NCBI GenBank assembly: GCA_016183425.1
Contig: JACPEP010000006.1
Coordinates: 88,875-152,874, forward strand
Reading direction: 5' to 3'
Origin: Chloroflexota bacterium
GTDB lineage: Bacteria > Chloroflexota > Dehalococcoidia > JACPEP01
Length of the DNA: 64,000 nucleotides
Shown here: positions 24,011 through 32,326 of the stretch, in pieces
Layout of the letters: every line of letters begins with the position of its first letter
Numbering within the stretch: position 1 is the first letter of the stretch
Notes under the pieces: model-generated
Told to the model about the DNA's origin: nothing
What the model saw: the letters and a program-made list of their open reading frames with translations, nothing else
Database searches by the model: none
Position numbers and translations under genes: made by a program

Positions 24011-24652
24011 CTATAAAGCCTGATCCATAGCGCTTGAGCGGTGCTGCCCCAGGTGACAGGTATCATTAAAGGCAAGCAGCCGCGTCCCCTCAGCTCCGAA
24101 GCTCAGCACGGAGAGGGAGGCGTTTTCCAGACTCAGGGACCAGAACTGGTTCAAGTCCATGCCCAGAACAGAGAGAAGTATCACTCGGATAACGGCGTCA
24201 TGGGAACAGATTACCGTTCCTTCCTGGGGGTACTGGGACTGAATGCGAGCCAGAACGGACATGGCTCTCTGGCGCACAACCTCCAGACTCTCTCCACCGG
24301 GCATCTGAACCTGGGCCGGAGCCCGGTACCACATCTCCAGCAACGGCCCGAAACGCTTCTCTACCTCCTCCTTCAGCAGCCCGCACCATAGGCCGTGGTC
24401 TATCTCAGTCAGGTCCGGTTCCACCTGAACCTCCAACCCCTGGGGCAGAGCGACATTGATGGCCGTATGCAGGGCTCGCCGCAGGGGGCTGGCGTAGACC
24501 GCCGTCACGGGCACGGTCCGAAGACGCTGGGCTATCAGAGCCACCTGCTCCTGGCCCCGAATAGACAGCTCGGTATCGATGCGGCCCTGGTAGCGGCCCG
24601 TCTCGTTCCAGGTGCTTTCCCCATGCCGCACCAGGAAGATAGTGCCCATCAC
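24011..24652 (-). CDS. Histidine phosphatase family protein
   Basis: 213-aa member of the phosphoglycerate-mutase-like superfamily. The catalytic motif RHGESTWN sits at residues 8-15, the paired Arg/Glu region is ASPLRRALHTA, and the second histidine is in CSHDAVIRV. Likely cytoplasmic phosphatase; small-molecule substrates of such proteins are often unknown (for example alpha-ribazole phosphate or sugar phosphates). In this corrinoid-using organism a CobC-type role is possible but not shown. Confidence 0.92.
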   Translation of the reverse strand: MMGTIFLVRHGESTWNETGRYQGRIDTELSIRGQEQVALIAQRLRTVPVTAVYASPLRRALHTAINVALPQGLEVQVEPDLTEIDHGLWCGLLKEEVEKRFGPLLEMWYRAPAQVQMPGGESLEVVRQRAMSVLARIQSQYPQEGTVICSHDAVIRVILLSVLGMDLNQFWSLSLENASLSVLSFGAEGTRLLAFNDTCHLGQHRSSAMDQAL

Positions 24653-24672
24653 CTATTTGCCGGGGAGGGGGT

Positions 24673-25383
24673 CTACCACCAGCCCTTCTCTTGTCCCAAC
24701 TGGAGGTAGTAGCGCCAATAGGCGGGACCTTGAACCTCGTTGACGAAGTGGCCGGCGGCCATCTCTGGCCATGTCCAGGGATTCAGCTCCCCCATCTGAG
24801 AGGCGACGAACTGGGTGCGGCAGGCCAGCTCCAGCCAATCCACTCGAAATAGACAATCCTCGACGCCCTTGCCCACGGTGACAATACCATGCCCCCGAAT
24901 GAAGGCGGCCATTCTCTGCCCCAGGGCCTTGACCAGCCCCTGGCCCTGCTCCACCAGATGCACCAACTGCGGCCCGGCGTCGAAGTGGGGCACCCCGCCC
25001 GGAAAGAGAGCGGTGTGGCGGGATATAGCCAGTAGCTCCTGTTTGGTGCAGCTAAAGGTGGTGGCAAAGAAGGGGTGACAGTGGCAAACGCTGAGGACGT
25101 CGGGACGGGCCTTGTAGATCTCGGTATGGATGACGTACTCTGAAACCGGCTCCTCCAACCCCGTTTCCCGCCCATCCAGATAGACCACCGTTATACCATC
25201 GGCGTCCATGTTGCCCAGGTGGGCCATGGTCTCAGCGCTGTGACGGTGGGCGGGGATGTACACCGTGTCGGTGCCGGGAACCCGGTAGCTGATATGCCCC
25301 TCGTAGGTCTCTCGCCAGCCCTGATGGTACAGAATGCGGCAGGCCTTGGCCAGCTTTTCCTTGATCTCAGCGGGGTTGTCCAA
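24673..25383 (-). CDS. Class II aldolase/adducin family protein
   Basis: 236-aa zinc-dependent aldolase-type protein. Metal ligands are suggested by VCHCHPF (two His) and the later GHGIVTVG His. The Asp/Glu-rich segment HTEIYKARPDVLS precedes them, as in fuculose-1-phosphate aldolase relatives. It belongs to a minus-strand run with the ferredoxin, flavoprotein and molybdenum subunit, separated from the ferredoxin by 19 bases. Its substrate could be a hydroxyacid or sugar-phosphate product of that pathway; not determined. Confidence 0.88.
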   Translation of the reverse strand: MDNPAEIKEKLAKACRILYHQGWRETYEGHISYRVPGTDTVYIPAHRHSAETMAHLGNMDADGITVVYLDGRETGLEEPVSEYVIHTEIYKARPDVLSVCHCHPFFATTFSCTKQELLAISRHTALFPGGVPHFDAGPQLVHLVEQGQGLVKALGQRMAAFIRGHGIVTVGKGVEDCLFRVDWLELACRTQFVASQMGELNPWTWPEMAAGHFVNEVQGPAYWRYYLQLGQEKGWW

Positions 25384-25402
25384 TGTTTAACTCCTCTCTA
25401 TG

Positions 25403-25684
25403 CTAACGACTTTCAGCTCTTGGTGACGATGGGGAAGGGGGAAGCGGGTAGGGGAACCAGCCCTGGGGCACCTCCAGGTAAGCGGATACCTGAATGGCAT
25501 CCTGAGGGCAGTCCATCTTACAGAGTAGACAACTGTGGCAGTCGCCAGGGTAGCGGATTTGGGCAACCCAGCCCCCGGCCCAGGGAGGACGCCTCTCCCC
25601 CAAATATAGGACATCGGCGGGGCAGCTTTCGATGCAGATACCACAGCCGTTGCAGCGTTCAGGGTCGATACCCTGGATGCTCAT
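25403..25684 (-). CDS. 2[4Fe-4S] ferredoxin, flavoprotein partner
   Basis: 93-aa ferredoxin with two cluster motifs, CNGCGICIESCP and CHSCLLCKMDCP. The proline-rich tail PYPLPPSPSSPRAE lies after the second. The start overlaps the stop of the flavoprotein gene (ATGA), so the pair is stoichiometrically coupled. An AprB/fumarate-reductase-like electron-transfer role is likely: it would accept electrons from the flavin enzyme. Confidence 0.93.
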   Translation of the reverse strand: MSIQGIDPERCNGCGICIESCPADVLYLGERRPPWAGGWVAQIRYPGDCHSCLLCKMDCPQDAIQVSAYLEVPQGWFPYPLPPSPSSPRAESR

Positions 25685-27438
25685 AGTGCCACCTCATTAA
25701 GCAACTCAGCAGGAAAGGCCGGGACGTGAAGGGTGAAGGGTATCCTCTCCCTTTTTGCCGGCTGGATGGGATAGCGCTGGAAGGGCAAAGGCCAGAAGCT
25801 CAGCCTTGTCTCATCGCCCTCGCGCCGGGCCACGATCCACTTCAGCCAGTTGGCATCGTCCCGGTAGGGATAGTCCTCCCGGAAGAGCTTCTCTCCTCGA
25901 CTTTCCTTTCTCTCCAGGGCTGCCAGGTAGCCCAACTCTGCCATGGCGACCACGTTGCGGGCCTCGTTGGCCTTGACCAACTCATGGATATCCGGGGCAG
26001 AGACGAGGGGAAGCCTCTCGGTGGCGAGGCGGCGTATTCGCGCCAGCGCCTCCCGCAGCCGATCTTCCCTTTTGAAGAAGCTATAAGGGGCAGGAGTCAC
26101 GATGCGGTTGAGGGCGTAGATGATGTTCAACGCCTTCTCCTGGCCATCTTGCCTCAGAGGGGCAAAGGCCTCGTTCCGGAGGCGGTTCACCTGCTGGGAG
26201 GAGAGGTGGGCCTTCCCCGCCTCTTGCGCCGCTTCCCAGGCGGCCTCCCCGGTTCCATAGCCCAAGGTTATCGCGCCCATAGCGCCGCCAATGGCGGCGC
26301 TATTAGAGGAGCCGGAGCCGCCGTAGGTGACGGAGCCCGCGGCCAGGAGCCCGGGAAGGTTGGTGGCCCCCCGGGCGTCTACCTTTATGCCCCCGGAGAG
26401 GCCGAGCATGGTGTAGGGGGTCACCTCCACCGGCTCCTTGAGGATATCGATGCCGAACTCGTCGAAGGCAGCCATGGTGGTGGCAGCGGTGCGGCGCAGC
26501 ACGGCCACATCTTCGGGGGAGAAGTGGGTCATGTCCACGAAGCAAGGCCCGCGCCCCTCCAGCATCTCGGTGACTACCGCCCGGCAGATGGATGACATCC
26601 CCGCTCGCTCCCGGCGCTCCGGGTGGTAGCGCTCCATGATGCGCTCCCCCCGGGCGTTGATGACCCGCGCCCCCAGGGCGATCTGCTGAGACTGGCCGTG
26701 GCCAGGGAACCTCCGCGCCCAGAAGGCGAAGCGGCTGTGGTGGCAGAACTCCAGGCCCGCCAGCTCCGCCCCGGCCCGAAAGGCGGCCATCTGTCCCTCG
26801 CCAGTGAGGTTGTCCAGGTGAGTATAGTGGAGCTTGGAGGTGAAGGGGCCGGTGGCCAGCACGGTGGCTCGCGCCTGGATGACGTAGAACTGCCCGCGGC
26901 GGGTATGGAAGCCCACCGCCCCCACCACCCGTCCCCCGGTGGGGTTCTCGCCATCGGAGGTGAGAAGGTCGGTGATCGTGACCCGCTCCAGAATGGGGAT
27001 GCCGCTCCTTTCCACCTGGCGGCGCATCACCTCCATTACCTGGACGCCGTCGGCCTGGAGAACGGTGATGTCGCGGCCAAAGCCGAAGGGGACGTACTTC
27101 AGGCCCCCTTTTTCGTCCCGTTCAAAGGCTACTCCCCAAGACTCCAACTCTCTCACTCGCTCCTGGGCGGTGTCGGTGAAGGCCTGAAGCTGGTCCTGGT
27201 CGATGAGGTAGGAGCTGTTCTCCACGTACTCTTTGAGCCACTGGCGGCGTCTTGCGGAGGACATAGGAGGTTGGGGGGCCTCGAAGCTGTGGGCGTAGAG
27301 AGCGCCGCCGCTACGGGATATGTGGGCCTTCTCCACCAGGAGCACGCGCGCCCCCAGCTCATGGGCGCGCAGGGCGGCGCGGCACCCCGCCGGGCCACCC
27401 CCGACAATCAGAACGTCGGTGTCTATAGTCTCATCCAT
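25681..27438 (-). CDS. FAD-dependent oxidoreductase (fumarate reductase/AprA-like)
   Basis: 585-aa flavoprotein. The N-terminal Rossmann motif is VLIVGGGPAGCRAALRA, followed by EKAHISRSGG, the FAD-contact stretch VLATGPFTSKLHYTHLDNLTG, and a C-terminal FAD site AAGSVTYGGSGSSNSAAIGG. The general layout is that of succinate dehydrogenase/fumarate reductase or APS reductase alpha subunits. The FeS partner follows. The natural substrate is not evident. It overlaps the molybdenum subunit gene upstream by eight bases. Confidence 0.9.
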   Translation of the reverse strand: MDETIDTDVLIVGGGPAGCRAALRAHELGARVLLVEKAHISRSGGALYAHSFEAPQPPMSSARRRQWLKEYVENSSYLIDQDQLQAFTDTAQERVRELESWGVAFERDEKGGLKYVPFGFGRDITVLQADGVQVMEVMRRQVERSGIPILERVTITDLLTSDGENPTGGRVVGAVGFHTRRGQFYVIQARATVLATGPFTSKLHYTHLDNLTGEGQMAAFRAGAELAGLEFCHHSRFAFWARRFPGHGQSQQIALGARVINARGERIMERYHPERRERAGMSSICRAVVTEMLEGRGPCFVDMTHFSPEDVAVLRRTAATTMAAFDEFGIDILKEPVEVTPYTMLGLSGGIKVDARGATNLPGLLAAGSVTYGGSGSSNSAAIGGAMGAITLGYGTGEAAWEAAQEAGKAHLSSQQVNRLRNEAFAPLRQDGQEKALNIIYALNRIVTPAPYSFFKREDRLREALARIRRLATERLPLVSAPDIHELVKANEARNVVAMAELGYLAALERKESRGEKLFREDYPYRDDANWLKWIVARREGDETRLSFWPLPFQRYPIQPAKRERIPFTLHVPAFPAELLNEVAL

Positions 27439-29725
27439 TACCCTTACCTTTCAAAGCCCGCCATATCCCCTCCGGCGTCATGGGCTGCTCCCGCAGCCGC
27501 ACCCCCACCGCCTGGTAGATGGCGTTGGCGATGGCGGGGGCGGTGGGGATGAGGGCCGGCTCCGCCAGTCCTTTGGCCCCGAAGGGGCCGTTGGGGTCGT
27601 ACGTCTCCACTAGGGTAACAGATATGGCGGGCATATCGCAAGCGGTGGGAAGGGGGTAATCAGCGAAGCTGGGGTTGGTCACCCCTCCCTCTTCGACTAT
27701 CATCCTTTCCATGAGGCCGAAGCCCAGCCCCTGGGCGATAGCGCCCTGAATCTGGCCCTGGGCGGCCAGAGGGTTCAGGGCGCGACCCAGGTCATGGGCG
27801 GCGGCGACGCGAAGCACCTCCACCTGCCCCGTCTCCCGGTCCACGGCCACTTCAGCCACTTGAGCGGCGAAGGGATAGGCGATAGAGATATTGCCGTACT
27901 TGGTCTCCGGGTGGATCATGGTGACGGTTTGAGGGATATAGCTTCCCCGGCCAGTAATGAGACCGCCCCCCTGGCGATAAGAGGCGCGTCGGGCGATGTC
28001 CCCCAGGGTCAATCCTTTTTCCGGGGAGCCGGTAACGAACACCCGCCCGCCGTGGCATTCCAGGTCTTCCTCCCTGGCCTCTAGCTCCTGGGCCGCCAGA
28101 GCCAGTATCTGCCTTCGAGCATCCCTGGCCGCCACCAGCACGCCGTTGCCCCCCAGGGTAGTGGCCCGGTCCCCCCAAGTTCCCAGCCCGTGAGGGCTTA
28201 CCTGGGTGTCCACGGGAGCCACCTCCACCTGGGACAAAGGAACCCCTAGCACCTCCGCCGCTATCTGGGCAAAAACGGTGCGGGCACCCTGCCCCAGATC
28301 CACCTCTCCCGTGAAGACGGTGACACGGCCCTCCTCTCCCACCTGCAAGTACGCCGATGAGCCATCGAAGAAGGGAAGAAAAGAGCGGTTGCCCGAAACA
28401 TGGACGCAACAAGCCAGGCCCAATCCCCGGCCCGCCATAGGCGGGCTGGTCTCTCTCTGCCGCCAGCCGGCGATCCGCGCCGACTCCTCCAGACACTGTG
28501 TCAGGCCGCAGCTATCCAGCCGCCAGCCGTGGACGGTGACATCTCCCGGCTGGGCGGCGTTCTTGAGCCGCAGCTCCAGGGGGTCCCGCCCCAGCTCCCG
28601 GGCCACCTCGTCCAAAGCCTGCTCCAGAGCGAAGTGAGACTGGGGCTGGCCGAAGCCTCGAAAGCAGCCAGTGGCCACCTTATTGGTGTAGACGGCATAG
28701 GCCTCCGTTTTGATGTTGGGGATGCGATACATATTGTCGTGCCTCAAGGCAGCGCTGAGGAGGATGGCTGGCGTGTAGTTGACGTAGGCGCCACAGTCGG
28801 CGATGACCCTCATCTCCTGACCCAGAAGGGTGCCATCTTTTCTCACCGCCAGGCGAATATTAAAGATCATGGGCACCCGAGGGTTTCCGGCCACGAACTC
28901 CTCTTCCCGGCTGTTAACCAGGCGCACTGGCCGCCCGGCTTCTCGGGCCAGGAGGGCGCACAGGGGGTGGAGCTTCACCTCGATCTTAGCGCCGAAGGCG
29001 CCCCCTAGAGCCGTTTGGATGATGCGGATGCTGTCTTGACTTATACCCAGGGCGCGGCTGTAGGTGAGGCGGGCTACCGCCGGTGACTGGGTAGGGAGCC
29101 AGAGGGTCAGCTTGCCCGTGCCGTCCCACTCGGCCACGGCGGCGTTGGGCTCCAGGTAGGCCTGGTGAACCAAAGAGGTCGCAAAGCTTCCCTGGTAGAT
29201 ATAGTCCGCCTGGGCGAAGGCCCGGGCCGCCTCCCCCCTTTCATAGGCGAAGCGGGAGGCGATGTTGTCCGGGGCCCCTTGGTGGATGAGGGGGGCCTGG
29301 AGGCTCATGGCCTCCAGGGGGTCGAAAACAGCGGGGAGCAGCTCGTACTCCACCCTAATGAGGGAAAGGGCCTCCAGGGCGGTGTCCCCATCCACGGCAG
29401 CCACCGCCGCCACCTCGTCCCCCACATAGCGAACCTTGTCCACCGCCAGGAGGGTCTCATCCTGGATAGGAGTGCCGGCCACGCCGTAGCGGGGAAGCGG
29501 GATGTCTCTTCCCGTTACCACCACCTTCACCCCCGCCAACTTTCGGGCCCGGCTGGCATCAATGTTTAGGATTCGGGCGTGGGGGTGGGGACTTCGGAGC
29601 ACTTTGCCATGGATCATGCCAGGCAGCTTTACATCGGTGCCGAAGACAGCCCGGCCGATGACCTTGTCCCAGGCATCTACCGCCGGCGTGGGACGCCCAA
29701 TCAGGGAAGCCGAGCCGAGGGTCAC
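27431..29725 (-). CDS. Xanthine dehydrogenase family molybdenum-binding subunit
   Basis: 764-aa large subunit of a molybdenum hydroxylase. Expected features occur: an N-terminal aldehyde-oxidase a/b hammerhead-like region (DKVIGRAVFGTDVKLPGM), LGGAFGAKIEVKLHP (pterin binding), GCFRGFGQPQSHFALE, GEVDLGQGARTVFAQIAAE, and GAKGLAEPALIPTAPAIANAI near the end. The usual FAD (CoxM) and 2Fe-2S (CoxS) partners are not in this window. It overlaps its cupin neighbour (GTGA) and the flavoprotein (8 bases), forming one operon. It hydroxylates an aldehyde or N-heterocycle; the substrate is unknown. Confidence 0.93.
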   Translation of the reverse strand: MTLGSASLIGRPTPAVDAWDKVIGRAVFGTDVKLPGMIHGKVLRSPHPHARILNIDASRARKLAGVKVVVTGRDIPLPRYGVAGTPIQDETLLAVDKVRYVGDEVAAVAAVDGDTALEALSLIRVEYELLPAVFDPLEAMSLQAPLIHQGAPDNIASRFAYERGEAARAFAQADYIYQGSFATSLVHQAYLEPNAAVAEWDGTGKLTLWLPTQSPAVARLTYSRALGISQDSIRIIQTALGGAFGAKIEVKLHPLCALLAREAGRPVRLVNSREEEFVAGNPRVPMIFNIRLAVRKDGTLLGQEMRVIADCGAYVNYTPAILLSAALRHDNMYRIPNIKTEAYAVYTNKVATGCFRGFGQPQSHFALEQALDEVARELGRDPLELRLKNAAQPGDVTVHGWRLDSCGLTQCLEESARIAGWRQRETSPPMAGRGLGLACCVHVSGNRSFLPFFDGSSAYLQVGEEGRVTVFTGEVDLGQGARTVFAQIAAEVLGVPLSQVEVAPVDTQVSPHGLGTWGDRATTLGGNGVLVAARDARRQILALAAQELEAREEDLECHGGRVFVTGSPEKGLTLGDIARRASYRQGGGLITGRGSYIPQTVTMIHPETKYGNISIAYPFAAQVAEVAVDRETGQVEVLRVAAAHDLGRALNPLAAQGQIQGAIAQGLGFGLMERMIVEEGGVTNPSFADYPLPTACDMPAISVTLVETYDPNGPFGAKGLAEPALIPTAPAIANAIYQAVGVRLREQPMTPEGIWRALKGKGNG

Positions 29726-30060
29726 TTCGGGTAGTACCTTACCTCAAAGGTGACGCACCCGATGGGCACCTGGTAGGGGCCGTGCTTCATGCCCGGGGGG
29801 CGACAGGCGTACATCCCTTCGGTGAAGGTCTGCTTCTTGGCCACGTCGATGAGCCCCCCCTGGACGATCCACACCTCCTCCCAGAAGTCGTGGGTCAGGG
29901 TCTCCGTGGTCACCACCCCCGGCTCGAACCGTAGAAGGCGGGTATGGTCCCCCGTCTTCTCATCCTGGCTCAGTGTCTTTTCGTAGACGCCCGGCCAGCC
30001 CGCCACGGGCCGCCACGGGAGTGGGCCAACGTCGAAGAACTCTAGCTCCGGTTTGGGCAT
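29722..30060 (-). CDS. Small cupin-domain protein
   Basis: 112-aa single cupin. The core is TRLLRFEPGVVTTETLTHDFWEEVWIVQGG followed by CRPPGMKHGPYQVP, giving the fold, though one metal-binding histidine is not obvious. Such proteins can be acetoacetate/quercetin-type enzymes or binding accessory proteins. It is the first gene of the molybdenum hydroxylase operon and its end overlaps the next start by four bases. Confidence 0.85.
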   Translation of the reverse strand: MPKPELEFFDVGPLPWRPVAGWPGVYEKTLSQDEKTGDHTRLLRFEPGVVTTETLTHDFWEEVWIVQGGLIDVAKKQTFTEGMYACRPPGMKHGPYQVPIGCVTFEVRYYPK

Positions 30061-30091
30061 ATCTCCTCCTTTTCTAAGGTACTACCCAACT

Positions 30092-30315
30092 TGTCACCCT
30101 GAGCCCGCCTCTAGCGGAAAAAGGGTCTGGCGGGGGGGATCGTACCAGATGGCCCATCCCCACCCCAGATGCTTCGCTCCGCTCAGCATGACATTAGTCT
30201 CTTCTGTCACCCTGATCCGCCTTGGGCGGAGAAGGGTCTGGTGGGGGGGGATCGTACTAGATGGCCCATCCCCGCCCCAGATTCTTCGTCCGCCCCAGGT
30301 GGACTCAGAATGACA
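30092..30315. repeat. MITE-like repeat A, two tandem copies
   Basis: Two related units (30092-30193 and 30205-30315) begin TGTCACCCTGA and end TCAG(A)ATGACA, inverted forms of each other. The inner part reads AGAAGGGTCTGG and GATCGTAC, followed by CAGATTCTTCG or CAGATGCTTCG. Other single copies are at 31998-32105, 48373-48457 and 50919-50995. The 270-bp gap between the cupin and the ThDP enzyme holds nothing else. Confidence 0.8.
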
Positions 30316-30331
30316 TTCATCCACTGGGCCA

Positions 30332-31960
30332 CTACCTCCCCAGTGTCGTGGCGTAGCGGACGGAGGTATCGCTGGTGGCCGTGGGGTCGGTAAGCACGTT
30401 TACACAGGCGGGGAGGCCGGAGGCAAAGGCCCGCTCCAGGGCGGGGCGAATGTCCTCCGGGCGTTGGACGAACTCTCCGTGGCCCCCCAGCGCCTCCACC
30501 ATCTTATCGTAGCGCCTTACCCCTAGCTCCGTGGCCACCACCGCCCCCGGGCCGTACTTTATCTCCTGGCCATGCTTTATCATGCCCCAGGCGCCGTCGT
30601 TGCTGATGACACAGACAATGGGCAGGCGATGGCGGATGGCGGTATCCATCTCCATGGCGGACAGGCCGAAGGTGCCATCGCCACTGAGGATGAGGGCCTG
30701 CTTCTGGGGATAGGCCGCCTTGGCGGCCAGGACAAAGGGCAGCCCCGACCCCAAACAGCCCAAGGGGCTTCCCCCCAGGTTCTGCCCCATATGGTGAACC
30801 CGAAGGGTCTGACGGCCGAAATCCCCGATATCGCCGCCATCCACAGCGAAGAGAGCGTCATCGTTCAAGAAATCCCGAACCTCCCGGCACAGACGCAGGG
30901 GATGGATGGGCACCGCCGAGGAATTCCATAAAGGGGCCAGGCGGGCCTGATGTTCTTCCTGCCTCCGCCTCAGCTCCCCCAACCAGGCTCCCCGCTCGGC
31001 AACCTGGCGCCCCTCCATCTCTTTCATCAACTGGCCCAGCACCGCCCCGGCGTCACCGGCGATGGGCACCGTCGCGGGACGAATCCGCCCCAGCTCCGCG
31101 CCATCGATGTCTACCTGGATGACCTTAACGTCTGACCGAAACGAGAGGGAGCGGTATCGGGAGCCTACGGAAAGGATGACGTCGGCATCCTCCTGGCCGT
31201 AGGCGCCCAGGGCCAGAGGGTGGTCACTGGGGAGGGCGCCGATTCCCCGATAGGTGAAGGCGACGGGGAGGGCGGCCATTTCTACCAGGCGTCGAAACTG
31301 AGCGTCTGCTTGGGACCACCAGACGCCGCTTCCCGCCACGGCCACCGGGCGCGCAGCCCCGGCCAGGAGTGCCGCCGCCTGGCGAATCAACGCCGGATCG
31401 CCCTGAGGCCGGGGGGGCGTTACAGGCGGGGGGAAGAAGACCTCCTCCTCGGTCACCTCTCCCATGAGGATGTCCATGGGCACGTCCAGATATACGGGGC
31501 CAGGGCGGTCGGAGAGGGCATGACGAAAGGCCGTGGCCACGTACTCCGGGATGCGCTTGGTTTCGAAGCAGGTCTCCGCCCACTTGGTTATGGGACGCAC
31601 CAGCCGGGCCTGGTCCAGCTCTTGAAGCACCCCCACCAGGAACTCTTTCAAGGGGCTGCGGCCGGCCAGGAGAACCATGGGGCTGCCGGAAACAAAGGCG
31701 TTGACTATGCCGCTGATGGTGTTGGTCAGTCCAGGGCCAGCGGTGACCAGAGCCACGCCGGGGCGGCCGGTGGCCCGGGCCCAGCCCTCGGCCATATGGG
31801 CCGCCGCCTGCTCATGGCGGGTATCCAGAAAGGGGATGCCCATTGGGGCACAACCCCGATAGATGGGGTCGATGTGGGCGCCACTGAGGGTGAAGATGCG
31901 CTCCACCCCCTGGATTTTCAGCGCTCTGGCCGCCAGGTAACCGCCGTCCACCCTTGCCAT
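30332..31960 (-). CDS. ThDP-dependent acetolactate-synthase-like enzyme
   Basis: 542-aa thiamine-diphosphate enzyme. ATG at 31960 is chosen because upstream in-frame sequence to 32113 is encoded by repeat A and because AGGGG precedes the ATG. The catalytic Glu lies in DTRHEQAAAHMAEG, the middle domain follows, and the ThDP motif starts at GDGTFGLSAMEMDTA. Members include acetolactate synthase, oxalyl-CoA decarboxylase and benzaldehyde lyase-like enzymes. No small regulatory subunit is nearby, so a catabolic C-C lyase is at least as likely as branched-chain synthesis. Confidence 0.88.
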   Translation of the reverse strand: MARVDGGYLAARALKIQGVERIFTLSGAHIDPIYRGCAPMGIPFLDTRHEQAAAHMAEGWARATGRPGVALVTAGPGLTNTISGIVNAFVSGSPMVLLAGRSPLKEFLVGVLQELDQARLVRPITKWAETCFETKRIPEYVATAFRHALSDRPGPVYLDVPMDILMGEVTEEEVFFPPPVTPPRPQGDPALIRQAAALLAGAARPVAVAGSGVWWSQADAQFRRLVEMAALPVAFTYRGIGALPSDHPLALGAYGQEDADVILSVGSRYRSLSFRSDVKVIQVDIDGAELGRIRPATVPIAGDAGAVLGQLMKEMEGRQVAERGAWLGELRRRQEEHQARLAPLWNSSAVPIHPLRLCREVRDFLNDDALFAVDGGDIGDFGRQTLRVHHMGQNLGGSPLGCLGSGLPFVLAAKAAYPQKQALILSGDGTFGLSAMEMDTAIRHRLPIVCVISNDGAWGMIKHGQEIKYGPGAVVATELGVRRYDKMVEALGGHGEFVQRPEDIRPALERAFASGLPACVNVLTDPTATSDTSVRYATTLGR

Positions 31961-31997
31961 AGCATCCCCTATCTGCGAGACTGCTGTGAAAATAACG

Positions 31998-32105
31998 GTC
32001 ACCCTGATCCGCCAGAGGCGGACATGTCCGCCGAAGGCGGAGAAGGGTCTCGGCCCACGGGTGTCGAGATTCTTCGCCTCCGCTCCGCTACGGCTCAGAA
32101 TGACA
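31998..32105. repeat. MITE-like repeat A, copy 3
   Basis: GTCACCCTGATCCGCC...CAGAATGACA with an internal GGCGGACATGTCCGCC palindrome. The 220 bases after it up to the glycoside hydrolase stop hold only a partial GAACTGTTTAATGATA (repeat B-like) motif and no gene. Confidence 0.75.
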
Positions 32106-32326
32106 TTTTTCATCCTCTGGTGATGAACTGTTTAATGATACCCCGTGCTTTAGCGTGGGGTGTTTCCAAACACTCTCTACCTGTCCCCCCTGCCATAGGC
32201 AGACTAACTCTATCACAGCGGCCAACTAGCTTCAAGGCATACAATCCGCCTCTCGCCAGGTCGAGTCTGCGACAGGCAGAGTCCGATGGTTATCCCTGGC
32301 TGACCTCTGGCAACCCTTTCGCCCCT

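Noticed and set aside
25726..27552. Long plus-strand frames opposite the flavoprotein
   Set aside because: Antisense to the FAD oxidoreductase, no recognisable domain.
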